Shown: positions 24,844-33,913 of the stretch, in pieces | How positions within the stretch are numbered: position 1 is the first letter of the stretch | Layout of the letters: each line of letters starts with the position of its first letter | Assembly: GCA_002698785.1 (NCBI GenBank) | Contig: PAAG01000049.1 | Span: 124,001 to 188,000, forward strand | From: Verrucomicrobiales bacterium | GTDB taxonomy: Bacteria; Verrucomicrobiota; Verrucomicrobiia; Verrucomicrobiales; DEV007 | Direction: 5' to 3' | Length of the DNA stretch: 64,000 nt | Program-made: the position numbers and the translations under genes | Notes under the pieces: model-generated | The model's database searches: none | Told to the model about the DNA's origin: nothing | Seen by the model: only the letters and a program-made list of their open reading frames with translations

Positions 24844-25275
24844 TTATGCTGCGATCGCTTCCCCGATTGCCACGGCATTCGGACGATTCGACTTGGAAAA
24901 AGCACGGTGGAACTTCGCTTTGAAAGGCTTCTCGGAATCTTTGATCGTGATGTGAGTAAAAAGTCCACCTGTAGAAGTGGACGCATTAGCACCACTGAGT
25001 TCGCTGAGATCGTACTCGGTGACTTCCTTCACGTCCTCCGGCTTCATACTCTTCACCGTCAATACGATCAGGCGCTTGTTCGTCAGCCCAATGTAGTAGT
25101 TCTTCGTGAGCAGCATGACGGCGATCAACCCCGGCAAAACAGCGAGGCAGATCAGTCCGATGAGGAGAAAGATGTTCGGTTGTTTCACTCCGAAAGCCCA
25201 GTAGCGGAGTTCTTCACCTTCGTGGAGATGCGGCGCAAAGGCCGCCTGAATTTCTTCGTCAGTAATCTTAGCCAT
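24844..25275 (-). CDS. Membrane protein with bacterial PH-like domain
   Basis: A 143-residue protein. After an N-terminal helix (DEEIQAAFAPHLHEGE) comes a hydrophobic pair (about 28-58). Then comes the bPH motif YYIGLTNKRLIVLTV, in which TNxRxIxxT is the classic strand of bPH domains. The last 60 residues continue the beta sandwich (THITIKDSEKPFKAKFHR). Function unknown; likely membrane-surface binding. Forms a probable two-gene unit with the zinc-ribbon protein. Confidence 0.65.
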   Translation of the reverse strand: MAKITDEEIQAAFAPHLHEGEELRYWAFGVKQPNIFLLIGLICLAVLPGLIAVMLLTKNYYIGLTNKRLIVLTVKSMKPEDVKEVTEYDLSELSGANASTSTGGLFTHITIKDSEKPFKAKFHRAFSKSNRPNAVAIGEAIAA

Positions 25276-25398
25276 AACAACAAGTCGGTTTCGCAGTTCA
25301 AGACGGTCGAAATGTCGGTTTTATGCAAAAAATCATCCGAGTGCCAACAGACTTCGAAAACCCTCCTGTCCCGCGACGACTTTGTGCTAGGGTTCCTT

Positions 25399-25992
25399 AT
25401 GTTCACCGGAATTGTGGAAGAATGCGGAGTCGTCACCCAGCTCAAACCTGTGGAGACTGGCGCAGAGCTATGGGTTCGTTCCAGCTTCTCAGATGAGACG
25501 GAATTGGGAGAAAGCGTAGCCGTCAATGGAGCCTGCCTCACCGTCACGGAGGTAAAGGACGGCGCAATGCGCTTTGACCTCCTCCACGAGACCCTCCGCC
25601 TGACAAACCTCGGTGACTTGGTCACTGATGCCCCGGTGAATCTCGAACGCTCCCTCCGCATTGGAGATCGTCTCAGCGGTCACTTCGTCCAGGGACATGT
25701 CGACGCATGCGCCGAGGTGCAGACCTATGAGAAAGTCGGCCAGGATCACAAATTCGTCGTTTCGCTACCGACGGAGTTCGCCCACCTCATGGTACACAAA
25801 GGCTCCATCTGCGTGAACGGAATCAGCCTCACCGTCGCGGAACTGGAGGATGGCAGCTTCACCCTCTGGATCATCCCCCACACTCACGAAGTCACCAGCC
25901 TGAAATCCGTCCAGGCCGGCTCGAAAGTAAATCTCGAGTTCGACCTGCTCGCCAAGCACATCGCTCGAATCACCGAGCTCGGCCAAGCTTAA
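25399..25992 (+). CDS. ribE: Riboflavin synthase, alpha chain
   Basis: The start at 25399 gives MFTGIVEECG, the invariant N-terminus of the family; the longer frame is rejected. The 197-residue protein shows the internal duplication of two lumazine-binding barrels. The first has ESVAVNGACLTVT, the second VHKGSICVNGISLTV; GHFVQGHVD links them. It dismutates two 6,7-dimethyl-8-ribityllumazines to riboflavin. No other rib gene is nearby and no FMN riboswitch is visible. Its TAA shares bases with the convergent SMP-30 stop. Confidence 0.96.
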   Translation: MFTGIVEECGVVTQLKPVETGAELWVRSSFSDETELGESVAVNGACLTVTEVKDGAMRFDLLHETLRLTNLGDLVTDAPVNLERSLRIGDRLSGHFVQGHVDACAEVQTYEKVGQDHKFVVSLPTEFAHLMVHKGSICVNGISLTVAELEDGSFTLWIIPHTHEVTSLKSVQAGSKVNLEFDLLAKHIARITELGQA

Positions 25993-26912
25993 TTCTTAGG
26001 CATTACCTCAGCCGGCTTCGGCTCTTCAAAGAAAAGCGCACCGCTGGTCTTCGTCTTGCGACGATAGATGGCAGAGCCATTCGCCACATAGAGGTAGGCG
26101 TGGTCAGGCCCTGCAAAACAGACACTAACCAGTCCAGAATCTGGATCCGGGGTAGCGATCACTCCGCCCATGCGCCCCGTCGGATCGAACATCTGCAATC
26201 CCTCTGCCGTCGTGACGTAGTAGCGCCCGTGCACGTCAGTAGCCATTCCGTCTCCCTTCGCGATTTCCGGGTCAGCCACCGGCGTGCGCATCGTCATGTA
26301 ATTCTCTGGATGGGTAAGTATTCCATCTTTTTCGATTCGAAAAACCCACACATACTTCCCTCCATGATCGGACACTGCCAGAGTTCCCTGATCCCTTGAA
26401 AGGGTGATCCCATTCGGCTTTGTCACCACACCTTCGCTAACGACAGTCATCTTTCCCGACGAATCGATCCGTCGAATTTCCTTCGTCGGAGTCATCGTGA
26501 AATACAGATCCCCGTCGGCAGTGACGACGAGATCATTGGGACGCACCTCGTTCACCAACTCCGTTTCTTCCCCCTCTTTCGTCAGGCAAATCACACGCTG
26601 CTCCTTTGCCACACAGGCATAGAGCTTCCCATCCGCAGCCCACTGGAGTCCGCTGATACCGGGCTTTTCCTTGATAAACTCGACAGCATCCCCGCCTTCA
26701 GCCGGAACCTTGTAAACAGCCGTCCCTTGCTTCACATCGGAGAAATAGAGGTTCCCCTCCGCATCAGTACACAGCCCATCGGTAAAGGCGAAGCCATCGA
26801 CCACTTTCTCCCAGCCTTCTCCATCGATCAGGACCTGGCTCAGCGGCATATCCTGCGCACCCACAAAAGCAGGGGCGAGGATCGAAACAATAAGAAATAA
26901 ACGAATCAACAT
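25989..26912 (-). CDS. Secreted SMP-30/gluconolactonase-like beta-propeller
   Basis: A 307-residue protein with a signal peptide (to FVGAQD). Six-bladed propeller: FTDGLCTDAEGNLYFSDV (first blade), the Asn metal-site region EVRPNDLVVTADGDLYFT, TKPNGITLSRDQGTLAVSD, and KGDGMATDVHGRYYVTT. SMP-30 proteins hydrolyse sugar lactones using one divalent metal. The exported form suggests carbohydrate oxidation products. It lies 17 bp after the esterase gene, so both are probably one operon. Confidence 0.88.
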   Translation of the reverse strand: MLIRLFLIVSILAPAFVGAQDMPLSQVLIDGEGWEKVVDGFAFTDGLCTDAEGNLYFSDVKQGTAVYKVPAEGGDAVEFIKEKPGISGLQWAADGKLYACVAKEQRVICLTKEGEETELVNEVRPNDLVVTADGDLYFTMTPTKEIRRIDSSGKMTVVSEGVVTKPNGITLSRDQGTLAVSDHGGKYVWVFRIEKDGILTHPENYMTMRTPVADPEIAKGDGMATDVHGRYYVTTAEGLQMFDPTGRMGGVIATPDPDSGLVSVCFAGPDHAYLYVANGSAIYRRKTKTSGALFFEEPKPAEVMPKN

Positions 26913-26929
26913 ATCTAAAAGGGGTTTTG

Positions 26930-27826
26930 TCAGGGTTTGAGAGATTTCCAGTCACGCCATAGCCAGCGAAGAGTATCGGGAAAGATCGCGCCACCGTGGC
27001 GACCGCTATGACCATCTGTTCCCATCACAAACTTGTAGTCATATCCAGCATACTCGAATGCTTTCGCCATTTGCTGATTCGCCAGCGGCCAGTTGCCGTG
27101 CAGGTTATCGAGATCATTCTCGCCATCCTGAATGAAAACACGAATCGGCTTGGGATCTTCCTTCGTTTTGCGAACCAGCGCAGGATAGACGTGACCGCCA
27201 CGGATATTGGTGAAGCTCCCGATGTGGCTCACCACTTTCCGAAATTCGTCCGGGCGCTCCCACGCTACAGTAAATGCACAGATCCCACCGGAGCTGTTTC
27301 CGCACGTAGCCCGGCAGTCGGGATTCTTGGTCAGGTTGTAGGATTTTCCCACCTCGGGGAGAATTTCTTCCAGTAAAAACCGAGCATACAGATCGCTGAG
27401 TGTATCGTACTCATAACTGCGATTTTTCCGAGGTTCCTGCCCCTCCTTCGCGGCAGGGACAACACCCGGATTGATGAAAATCCCGATCGTCACCGGCATC
27501 TCCCCCGCATGTATGAGATTATCAAAAACGATGGGGGCTCGAGTGTGCCCGTTCTCCCGCACAAAGCCGCCTCCATCCTGAAACACCATCACACAGGCTG
27601 GCTTCGACTCATCATACTGAGCCGGCACATAGACCCAATAATCGCGCTCCGTTCCCGGAAAGATCTCACTCTTCCAGGTATATTGCGTGACAGTCCCTTT
27701 CGGAACGCCTTCCTTTTCCATCGCATCGGGTCCGGGCTTATAATCCTCTGCGACAGTTCCGCTGAGACAAAAAAGGGATATCGCCGCAGCCACGAAAGCG
27801 GCTCTGGCAGTTCGTTTTTCCTGCAT
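26930..27826 (-). CDS. Secreted esterase of the Fes/esterase D type
   Basis: The start at 27826 (MQEKRTARAAF) gives a signal peptide ending near GTVAED. The 298-residue alpha/beta hydrolase has YWVYVPAQYDESKPACVMVFQDGGGFV (oxyanion strand), RATCGNSSGGICAF with nucleophile Ser in GNSSGG, and a late Asp-x-His set (DGENDLDN and TDGHSGRHGGAIFP). Related to putative esterases in polysaccharide loci that remove acyl groups from sugars. Same strand as, and just upstream of, the SMP-30 gene. Confidence 0.85.
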   Translation of the reverse strand: MQEKRTARAAFVAAAISLFCLSGTVAEDYKPGPDAMEKEGVPKGTVTQYTWKSEIFPGTERDYWVYVPAQYDESKPACVMVFQDGGGFVRENGHTRAPIVFDNLIHAGEMPVTIGIFINPGVVPAAKEGQEPRKNRSYEYDTLSDLYARFLLEEILPEVGKSYNLTKNPDCRATCGNSSGGICAFTVAWERPDEFRKVVSHIGSFTNIRGGHVYPALVRKTKEDPKPIRVFIQDGENDLDNLHGNWPLANQQMAKAFEYAGYDYKFVMGTDGHSGRHGGAIFPDTLRWLWRDWKSLKP

Positions 27827-27915
27827 GGCGGGACGGTGAAGGAAGGAGCGCAATCTTGCAACGATACGAAAAACCGATTTGAGGCGGAATCGCGCCCCAG
27901 CAACACGCTCAATCA

Positions 27916-28455
27916 CTAAAGTCCCAGATAGAACCTCACAGACCCGGTCCCTCCAAATATCGAGATTCCACTTCCGTGAAAATACCGGGAACCACACCTC
28001 GGGCCAAAATAGGAATAAGGAGATCCCCAGTAGTAACCGGGACTGTAGTAGCGGGGAACGTAATAGGTTCCAGGCGAATAGGCGGGCTTCAGATACAGCG
28101 GCGAGGAAGACATTGTATCATCCGTCGTACCGCCGCGGACACTATCGTCAGGCCTGTAATCCGATCCATATCCAAACCTTGGCTTCGCCTTCAATGGCCC
28201 AGCCTGGAGAGCCGGTAGCACAGTTACTCGTTCTGCGTCTGGCAGTACAATTGAAGGAACCGTTACCGACCGCACAGAGCGCGACTTTCCAAGACGCCGC
28301 ATATTGTGAGATCCCTGGAGAACATATCCTGAGAGTATCTCTCCCCCTTGCGTCTCCGGAAAAGCCCGTTCCACAATATCCGCTCGAGCACTCGGCAGGA
28401 ATCCGAGAACAGCCGCGAGAAACCCGCAAACGGAGATAGATCGCCTCCTTTTCAT
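27916..28455 (-). CDS. Secreted Tyr/Gly/Pro-rich protein of unknown function
   Basis: The start at 28455 (MKRRRSISVCGF) gives a signal peptide to SARAD. The 179-residue product has a small beta-rich part (residues 25-75) and then a low-complexity tail rich in Tyr, Gly, Pro and Ser (SPGTYYVPRYYSPGYYWG). No family recognised. Tails like this occur in surface or adhesive proteins, but nothing here proves that. Confidence 0.55.
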   Translation of the reverse strand: MKRRRSISVCGFLAAVLGFLPSARADIVERAFPETQGGEILSGYVLQGSHNMRRLGKSRSVRSVTVPSIVLPDAERVTVLPALQAGPLKAKPRFGYGSDYRPDDSVRGGTTDDTMSSSPLYLKPAYSPGTYYVPRYYSPGYYWGSPYSYFGPRCGSRYFHGSGISIFGGTGSVRFYLGL

Positions 28456-28613
28456 TCTCGTAGAATTGTAGTCGCTCCGCATCGTACGATCAAGCTTTCC
28501 GACTCATTGCCATACAGAACATAAATCGTGACTTTCCCCAAAAACCCATTTTTTCTTGAGTTTGGTTCTTGATCGAACGATCTATCCCCTCCCTCGTAGA
28601 AAATCTCAGAAAT

Positions 28614-29216
28614 ATGGCCTTGGAAAAGATTACCTCCGTCACAGGAAAAGCGGTTTACGTCGCTGGTTCCGACATCGATACAGACCGGATCATTCCCGCG
28701 CGTTTCATGAAGTGCGTCACCTTCGACGGACTGGGAGAATACCTTTTCTACGACGTTCGCCATCACGAAGATGGTTCCCTCAAGGACCATCCCCTGAACG
28801 AAGAACGTTACGCCGACGCCAGCATCCTGATTTCGGGCATCAACTTCGGTTGTGGCAGCTCACGCGAGCATGCTCCGCAGGCCCTTTCCAAAGCGGGCTT
28901 CAAGGCAGTCATCGCCCAGAGCTTTGCAGAGATTTTCTTCGGCAACTGCGCCACACTCGGGATGCCCTGCGCCATTGCATCAGCAGAAGACATTCAGGTC
29001 CTCGCTTCGGCTGTCGAAGCCGATCCTTCGCTCGATGTCACCATTGATGTAGAAAACAGCTCGGTGAACTTCGGCGATAAGACCATCGCTGTGACCATTC
29101 CATCCACCGCCAGAGATGCATTTCTTTCTGCTCGCTGGGATCCAATCGGAGAATTGATGGAGGGAGCCGACCAGATCGAAGAAACGGTCTCCGCCCTCGC
29201 ATATATCGAAAGCTGA
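28614..29216 (+). CDS. leuD: 3-isopropylmalate dehydratase small subunit
   Basis: The start at 28614 (MALEKITSVTG) is chosen because the family begins with this strand; the ORF can be read from 28569. The 200-residue swivel domain shows GSDIDTDRIIPARFM near residue 20 and FGCGSSREHAP near 80, both diagnostic of LeuD. With LeuC it isomerises 2- to 3-isopropylmalate in leucine synthesis. No leuC is adjacent, which is unusual since leuCD is often an operon. Convergent with the zinc-ribbon protein downstream (1-bp gap). Confidence 0.95.
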   Translation: MALEKITSVTGKAVYVAGSDIDTDRIIPARFMKCVTFDGLGEYLFYDVRHHEDGSLKDHPLNEERYADASILISGINFGCGSSREHAPQALSKAGFKAVIAQSFAEIFFGNCATLGMPCAIASAEDIQVLASAVEADPSLDVTIDVENSSVNFGDKTIAVTIPSTARDAFLSARWDPIGELMEGADQIEETVSALAYIES

Positions 29217-29217
29217 T

Positions 29218-30588
29218 TTACTCCGCTTTCTTTCCTCCCAGACCAAAAGGCATTTCAGGGATCCGTTTTTCCATCGGACCTTCCTCGACTTCTGTGCCTA
29301 GCTGGTCGGCAGACTGCTTCTGATATTCATCGTATTCGTCCGAGAAAGTCTTTAATCCCTCGATCGCATCGATCTTGAAGCCTCCACCTTCTTCACCCTC
29401 TTCACCTTTTCCAAAACCGAAAGGTAGATCAGCCATTAGTTCCTTGGCAGGAGCCAGCCATTCGTCCGTTGCTGTCTTGAATTTATTCACGGTTTCCTCA
29501 GGGAGGAAAATCATTGCAGCATAACCGGCTCCACCAATGATCGCGCCGACGATGACAAATCGGGTCAACCGCTTCATGAAAGGCGAGCGACGCGACTGGT
29601 GCATTGTTCTCATGCCTTTCGCGAATTCTTCTTCCTGCTCCTTGGTCATCGGCGGAAGTTCTCCTACCTCGCTGGCACCCAGTTTCGAACTGTCGTAACT
29701 ACCAAAGCCCTCTGGCTCCGGAGACGCTGCGGGCTCCGAAACCGGCGCGGGAGAGGCCGTCATATTTAGTGAATTAGAAGCCATTTCACTGGGGGCTGCA
29801 GGCTCATTTCCCTTTTCACGAAAGAGTGTCTCGGCGAATCCAGGCGTCGCATCAGCCGAACCGGTAGCGAACGGAGACATGCTCGCGTGGCTTTGCTTGG
29901 GTATTCCGGTTCCCCACCCCGATTGAACAGACGGGGGCTTCTCAAGGTCTCCGAAAAGGTTATCCAAAGAAGCACTCTTATCCTCGAATTCGGATTTGCT
30001 CTCTGGCTCCTCAATCACTTCCGCTTTGTTCGTTTGCTCAACGTTCGAAAAACCCAAGTCTTGAATGTCCTCTTCGCCCTTAGAGAAATCGAGGGTAACT
30101 TGTGTGTCATCGCTCAAGCTTGGAATCTTTTCCTCAATTTCCTCACCTGGATCTGGCAATGCGGATGAAAGAGAGATCCCGGAACTGGCCGTATCGGTAG
30201 CTGCGGGAGGATCGAGAGGCGGCAGAACTTCTTTCTTTGGTTCCTTATCAGGAAATCCCCAGTCGACTTCTCCCAACGGTTCTCCTGGCATGAGAGGAGG
30301 GGGCACTTCAACCGGCTCCTCGACCTCCTCAGGTTGTTCTTTTTTTGCAACGGGTTGCTGAGGACCAGACGACTCAGACTGGTCAGGTTTCTGCGAGTCC
30401 GCGAGAACCATTACCACCTCGCCCGCTCTCTCCACTGCCATCACAGGAGTCTTGCAATGAACACACGCCCCAGCCATTCCGAGGTGCTTTCTTCGCAAAT
30501 TCAGTTTCCCGTTGCAGGTCGGACAGAGCAGTTGCAGGACGGATTCAGGATTCGATGCCGTGACTGGAGAATCAGGAGCTTGGTTCAT
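29218..30588 (-). CDS. Acidic zinc-ribbon membrane protein (short paralogue)
   Basis: A 456-residue protein. Residues 18-48 are a zinc knuckle pair (LLCPTCNGKLNLRRK then CVHCKTPV). From 50 to 320 the chain is disordered-looking and rich in Glu, Pro and Ser. A single membrane helix follows (FVIVGAIIGGAGYAAMIFL, about 337-356), then a short C-terminal domain with a coiled-coil stretch (TFSDEYDEYQKQSADQL). Its layout and ribbon match the large neighbour upstream, so the two arose by duplication. Function unknown; topology suggests a cytosolic ribbon and acidic arm with an exported C-terminus. Confidence 0.7.
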   Translation of the reverse strand: MNQAPDSPVTASNPESVLQLLCPTCNGKLNLRRKHLGMAGACVHCKTPVMAVERAGEVVMVLADSQKPDQSESSGPQQPVAKKEQPEEVEEPVEVPPPLMPGEPLGEVDWGFPDKEPKKEVLPPLDPPAATDTASSGISLSSALPDPGEEIEEKIPSLSDDTQVTLDFSKGEEDIQDLGFSNVEQTNKAEVIEEPESKSEFEDKSASLDNLFGDLEKPPSVQSGWGTGIPKQSHASMSPFATGSADATPGFAETLFREKGNEPAAPSEMASNSLNMTASPAPVSEPAASPEPEGFGSYDSSKLGASEVGELPPMTKEQEEEFAKGMRTMHQSRRSPFMKRLTRFVIVGAIIGGAGYAAMIFLPEETVNKFKTATDEWLAPAKELMADLPFGFGKGEEGEEGGGFKIDAIEGLKTFSDEYDEYQKQSADQLGTEVEEGPMEKRIPEMPFGLGGKKAE

Positions 30589-30627
30589 GAAAATAAAGAG
30601 ATAGAAACAGAACTATTCCTAGAGGCG

Positions 30628-33600
30628 TCAGTTCGCCGGAGGTGCCGGGGGTGTTGACGGAGGAACTGGTTGCGTAACCGTAGAGGGGACGCCGGGAGGT
30701 GTAGCAGGTGCAGGCGGCACAGCACCGGAAGCACCCGTTGGTGGAGTCGTTCCAGGTGCAGTTGCTGGAGGTGCCTGAGAAGTCGGCATTTCTGCGGCAG
30801 GTGGAGTCTGTGCAGCAGGGGCCGGTTGATTGATGATAATCGGTTCTGCTTCTCCACCGAGATTGAGCTTGGACTCCAAGAATGCTCGGGCCGTATCGAC
30901 ATATTCGTCTACTGGAAGCACAAACGAGGCCAAGGCCGCGCCGCACACAAAGCCCATGAGAATCACAAGGGAAACGATCAACCCCTTTCTCCCTTTCTTC
31001 TTCTCCTTCTGCGGCTTCAAAGCCGGAGCAGGAGCAGGAGCAGGAGCAGGTGGGGTTCCAACCGCATCACCTGTCGCTTGAGTATTTGCCAGCGGCGGAG
31101 GTCCTTTGGGCTTATCCGTGGGCATATTTCCAAATACTCCCCCGGATGATGTAGAGGGCATTGTTCCGGCGAAACCGGTGGCAGCAGCTCCCTCCTGAGA
31201 GGTAGCCTGAGGAGAAGGCGAACTTGAGAATGGTGATGCCGGTTCCTTCTCTTTCTGCCCTTCCGACATGGGGTTCCCTACCTGACTGGATGAAAAGAAC
31301 ATGTTCTCCCCCTCGGGAGCGAAATTGGTATCGCCTTCACTCGCTTTGGAAGAAGACGGCAACGGTGCGGAGTCTCCCCACGATGACATATCGCCAGAGT
31401 TTGGCGTTGAATCCGTTACAGCCTTCTGCTCCTCAGCCTGCATCCCGAAGCCGGAAAAGGCGGAAGGAGCTTCGTCCTCTTTTGCAGAATCGAAACCTTG
31501 GGGCAATCCAGGCGTCTCCTCGTTCTTCTCCGTTGCACCCCACGGAGAGCTTACACTGGCAGCAGAAGCCTGAAGTGCTGAGTCCGCAGGTGATGAGATT
31601 TGGCCCTCTGCCGAACTCTCACCGGCTTTTTCGGGGGAAGAAGGTTTGTCAGCCGCTGACTCGAATCCTCCAAAAAATTGTGGTCCGCCATCAGACGCCT
31701 CTGCGGAGGAAAATACTTCCGCTTCGTTGGAATTCTCCTTTTCACTTTCGCCAGCTGGAAAGTTCGAGCTCTGGGATTTGGTTCCGAAAGATTCTTCACC
31801 GGAATTTTTTTCCCCTCCCGGTGTCTCCCAGAGGGATGCGAATCCCGCGCTAGCGGCTTCATCCGGAGAAGCCTTCTCATTCGATTTCCCTGGATCTTTC
31901 AAGAAGTCCCCGAATCCTGATTGCTCGGAATCATCATCATCGGCTTCAGTTTTCGAAGCATCATCAAAATCACCGAAGCCAAATATCCCGGTATCTTCAC
32001 CTTTCTTGGCTTCATCAGCAGCTCCAAGATCGCCAGAAAATGGCGAGACTGGCTCGGACTGCTCAGGTTTCGCCTCCGGCTCATCTCCGGGAAGGCTCAT
32101 ATCGTTCATGAACCCCGAAGGAATCTCGGAGAACTCGGATGCTTGTTCCTCTGGAGAAAATACGACTTCCGTCTCCGGTGAAGCAGTTTCAGGGGCAGCA
32201 TCTGTCGCGGAATCGGAATCACCCGACCAGTCGCCGAAGCCAAAAGGCATCATCTCCTCTTCATCAGAGGTATCGTTTACACTTTCCGCTTCGCCCGGTT
32301 CTGAAAAGTCGGCGAATCCGCCGATTGGTTTTTCTGTATCTTCACTTTTCTCCGGAGCAGCCGGGATTTCTTTCTCTTCCTCGGCGGGGGCCTCGGCTTC
32401 GACATCATCCAGAGAGATTCCAGAAAAGCCGGAAAAAACTTCCTCTTCAGGATCGCTTTCCTTCTCCTGTGCAGGTTCGGTAGTTTCAGGAAGGGGTGCT
32501 TCACCTTTCGCTTCTACAGGTGTGTCCTCCTGGGGAGAGAAACCGGAGAATCCCGAAAAAATATCCTCTGTGTCATCGACTCCCTCCGAATCTGAAACTT
32601 CGGACTCCTCGGGGGAAAATTCTGGTTCTTTGGCCTTCTCGTTCGCTTCTGCGCCCGGTTCAAAGCCAAAGATTTCAGGAGACTCCTCTTCGCTTTCACT
32701 GTCTCCCTTTTCGGCTTCCGCATCAGCTATCCCCACCGGTGAAGCGTGAGGCTTCTCCGAGACCACCTCAGTTTCTTCGTCGGAAGAGAATCCTGAGAAG
32801 ATCGTATCATCATCTAAATCAGGAGATTCTTGAGTAGATTTCGGCTCCTGCGTATCAGCCTCCGATTCTGGCTCTGCGGAAGACTCTTCTCCCCATCCGG
32901 AAAATCCGAGAAATGCCTCTGTATCGTCCTCGATTTCAGAACCTGATGATTCAGGGATCTCCAAGATTTCTGCGCTCTCAGCGCCAGTGTCTTCAGCCTT
33001 TGTTTCAGCCTTTGTTTCAGCCTTTGTTTCAGCCTTTGTTTCAGCCTTTGTTTCAGCTTTCGGTTCAGCTTTCGGTTCAGCTTTCGGTTCGCTGTGGGAA
33101 GTGAAGCCAGCCACTTGCACGCTGACTTTCGGAGCTTTCTTTGACTCAAGCTCTGGCGGTGCGCCGATTTCTTCCTCGCTCTTTGCTTCCGTTACGGCAG
33201 TCTCCTCAGCGATAGAGGTTGGAACGTCTTCCTCTTCGATTTCATCTGCTTCCTGTATCACTCGAGAATTGATCGGCTCCTCTGGCGGACCGCCGATCGC
33301 AAAAACTCGAACGGTGTTGTCCTGTCCCGAAGCAGCCGCAACGATCGGCAACTGGCACCAGACACAATTTCCAGGAGTACCGAGATACTTTCTTGGCAAT
33401 GCCAGCTCGCCTTCGCAGCTTGGGCATTGCAGATTCAGCACTTCCTCTTCAGTGAGCTTCGCTTCATTCACTTTTTCCTCTCCTTCTTGAATTTCCGCCG
33501 CCTCATCGCAAATATCCTCTTCTTCCTCTACGTCTCCCACCCTTTCTGAATAGTCCGACTGTGGAGCTCCGGGCAATTCGATATCGTCAGGCTGCGAAGA

Positions 33601-33798
33601 CAGTGCGATGCCTTCATTCTTCACGGGAGAACGCCCCTGTCCGTGTTCCGACGAAACATTCTCTTCGGACTCCACTTCCTCCTCGGGCTTCCCCTGCCCG
33701 CCGAATCCAAGGCCGATAGAGTCTAGAAAGCGACTTCTAGCCTCATTTGCTTCGTTTTCGTCGGAGATTTCTCCAGGTTTGGAAGGTTCGGGATTCAT
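30628..33798 (-). CDS. Very large acidic zinc-ribbon membrane protein with repeated GF motifs
   Basis: Start 33798 (MNPEPSKPGEIS) is chosen over 33819. The protein has 1056 residues. A zinc knuckle pair lies near residue 125-155 (LQCPSCEGELALPRK, CVWCQLPIV). About 750 acidic, disordered residues follow in which short aromatic-Gly motifs (FSGFS, FGFGD, SGFGDF and variants) recur at least 12 times. A tetrapeptide tandem (AEPK x3, AETK x5) lies at about residues 235-270. Near the C-terminus are a Lys-rich stretch, one helix (LIVSLVILMGFVCGAALASF) and a Pro/Ala/Thr-rich tail. No known function. Confidence 0.75.
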   Translation of the reverse strand: MNPEPSKPGEISDENEANEARSRFLDSIGLGFGGQGKPEEEVESEENVSSEHGQGRSPVKNEGIALSSQPDDIELPGAPQSDYSERVGDVEEEEDICDEAAEIQEGEEKVNEAKLTEEEVLNLQCPSCEGELALPRKYLGTPGNCVWCQLPIVAAASGQDNTVRVFAIGGPPEEPINSRVIQEADEIEEEDVPTSIAEETAVTEAKSEEEIGAPPELESKKAPKVSVQVAGFTSHSEPKAEPKAEPKAETKAETKAETKAETKAETKAEDTGAESAEILEIPESSGSEIEDDTEAFLGFSGWGEESSAEPESEADTQEPKSTQESPDLDDDTIFSGFSSDEETEVVSEKPHASPVGIADAEAEKGDSESEEESPEIFGFEPGAEANEKAKEPEFSPEESEVSDSEGVDDTEDIFSGFSGFSPQEDTPVEAKGEAPLPETTEPAQEKESDPEEEVFSGFSGISLDDVEAEAPAEEEKEIPAAPEKSEDTEKPIGGFADFSEPGEAESVNDTSDEEEMMPFGFGDWSGDSDSATDAAPETASPETEVVFSPEEQASEFSEIPSGFMNDMSLPGDEPEAKPEQSEPVSPFSGDLGAADEAKKGEDTGIFGFGDFDDASKTEADDDDSEQSGFGDFLKDPGKSNEKASPDEAASAGFASLWETPGGEKNSGEESFGTKSQSSNFPAGESEKENSNEAEVFSSAEASDGGPQFFGGFESAADKPSSPEKAGESSAEGQISSPADSALQASAASVSSPWGATEKNEETPGLPQGFDSAKEDEAPSAFSGFGMQAEEQKAVTDSTPNSGDMSSWGDSAPLPSSSKASEGDTNFAPEGENMFFSSSQVGNPMSEGQKEKEPASPFSSSPSPQATSQEGAAATGFAGTMPSTSSGGVFGNMPTDKPKGPPPLANTQATGDAVGTPPAPAPAPAPALKPQKEKKKGRKGLIVSLVILMGFVCGAALASFVLPVDEYVDTARAFLESKLNLGGEAEPIIINQPAPAAQTPPAAEMPTSQAPPATAPGTTPPTGASGAVPPAPATPPGVPSTVTQPVPPSTPPAPPAN
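32995..33090 (-). repeat. Eight tandem 12-bp units inside the large acidic gene
   Basis: Five copies of AGCCTTTGTTTC (32995-33054) and three of the variant AGCTTTCGGTTC (33055-33090), read on the plus strand. In the protein they give AETK and AEPK tetrapeptides. The perfect identity within each set points to recent slippage, so copy number is likely to vary between strains. Confidence 0.9.
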
Positions 33799-33913
33799 GT
33801 GCTTCGGTGCTGATAACAATAAATCAATGTTCTAATTTTATTGTTTATTATGGAAATTACAAAATCTTTTTCGTGTTAATTTGATTTTTTAATATTCTTA
33901 AGGAAAATACTCT

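Noticed and set aside
24685-25398. Long upstream extension of riboflavin synthase to 435 codons
   Set aside because: The extension overlaps two minus-strand genes (zinc ribbon and PH domain), and riboflavin synthase always begins at MFTGIVEE.
31646-32749. 367-codon Ser/Pro-rich frame opposite the acidic gene
   Set aside because: It is a mirror of the low-complexity Glu-rich coding strand; the Ser and Pro codons come from complementing Glu/Gly-rich codons.
33001-33060. CRISPR-like array
   Set aside because: The repeats are back-to-back 12-mers in a coding frame with no spacers.
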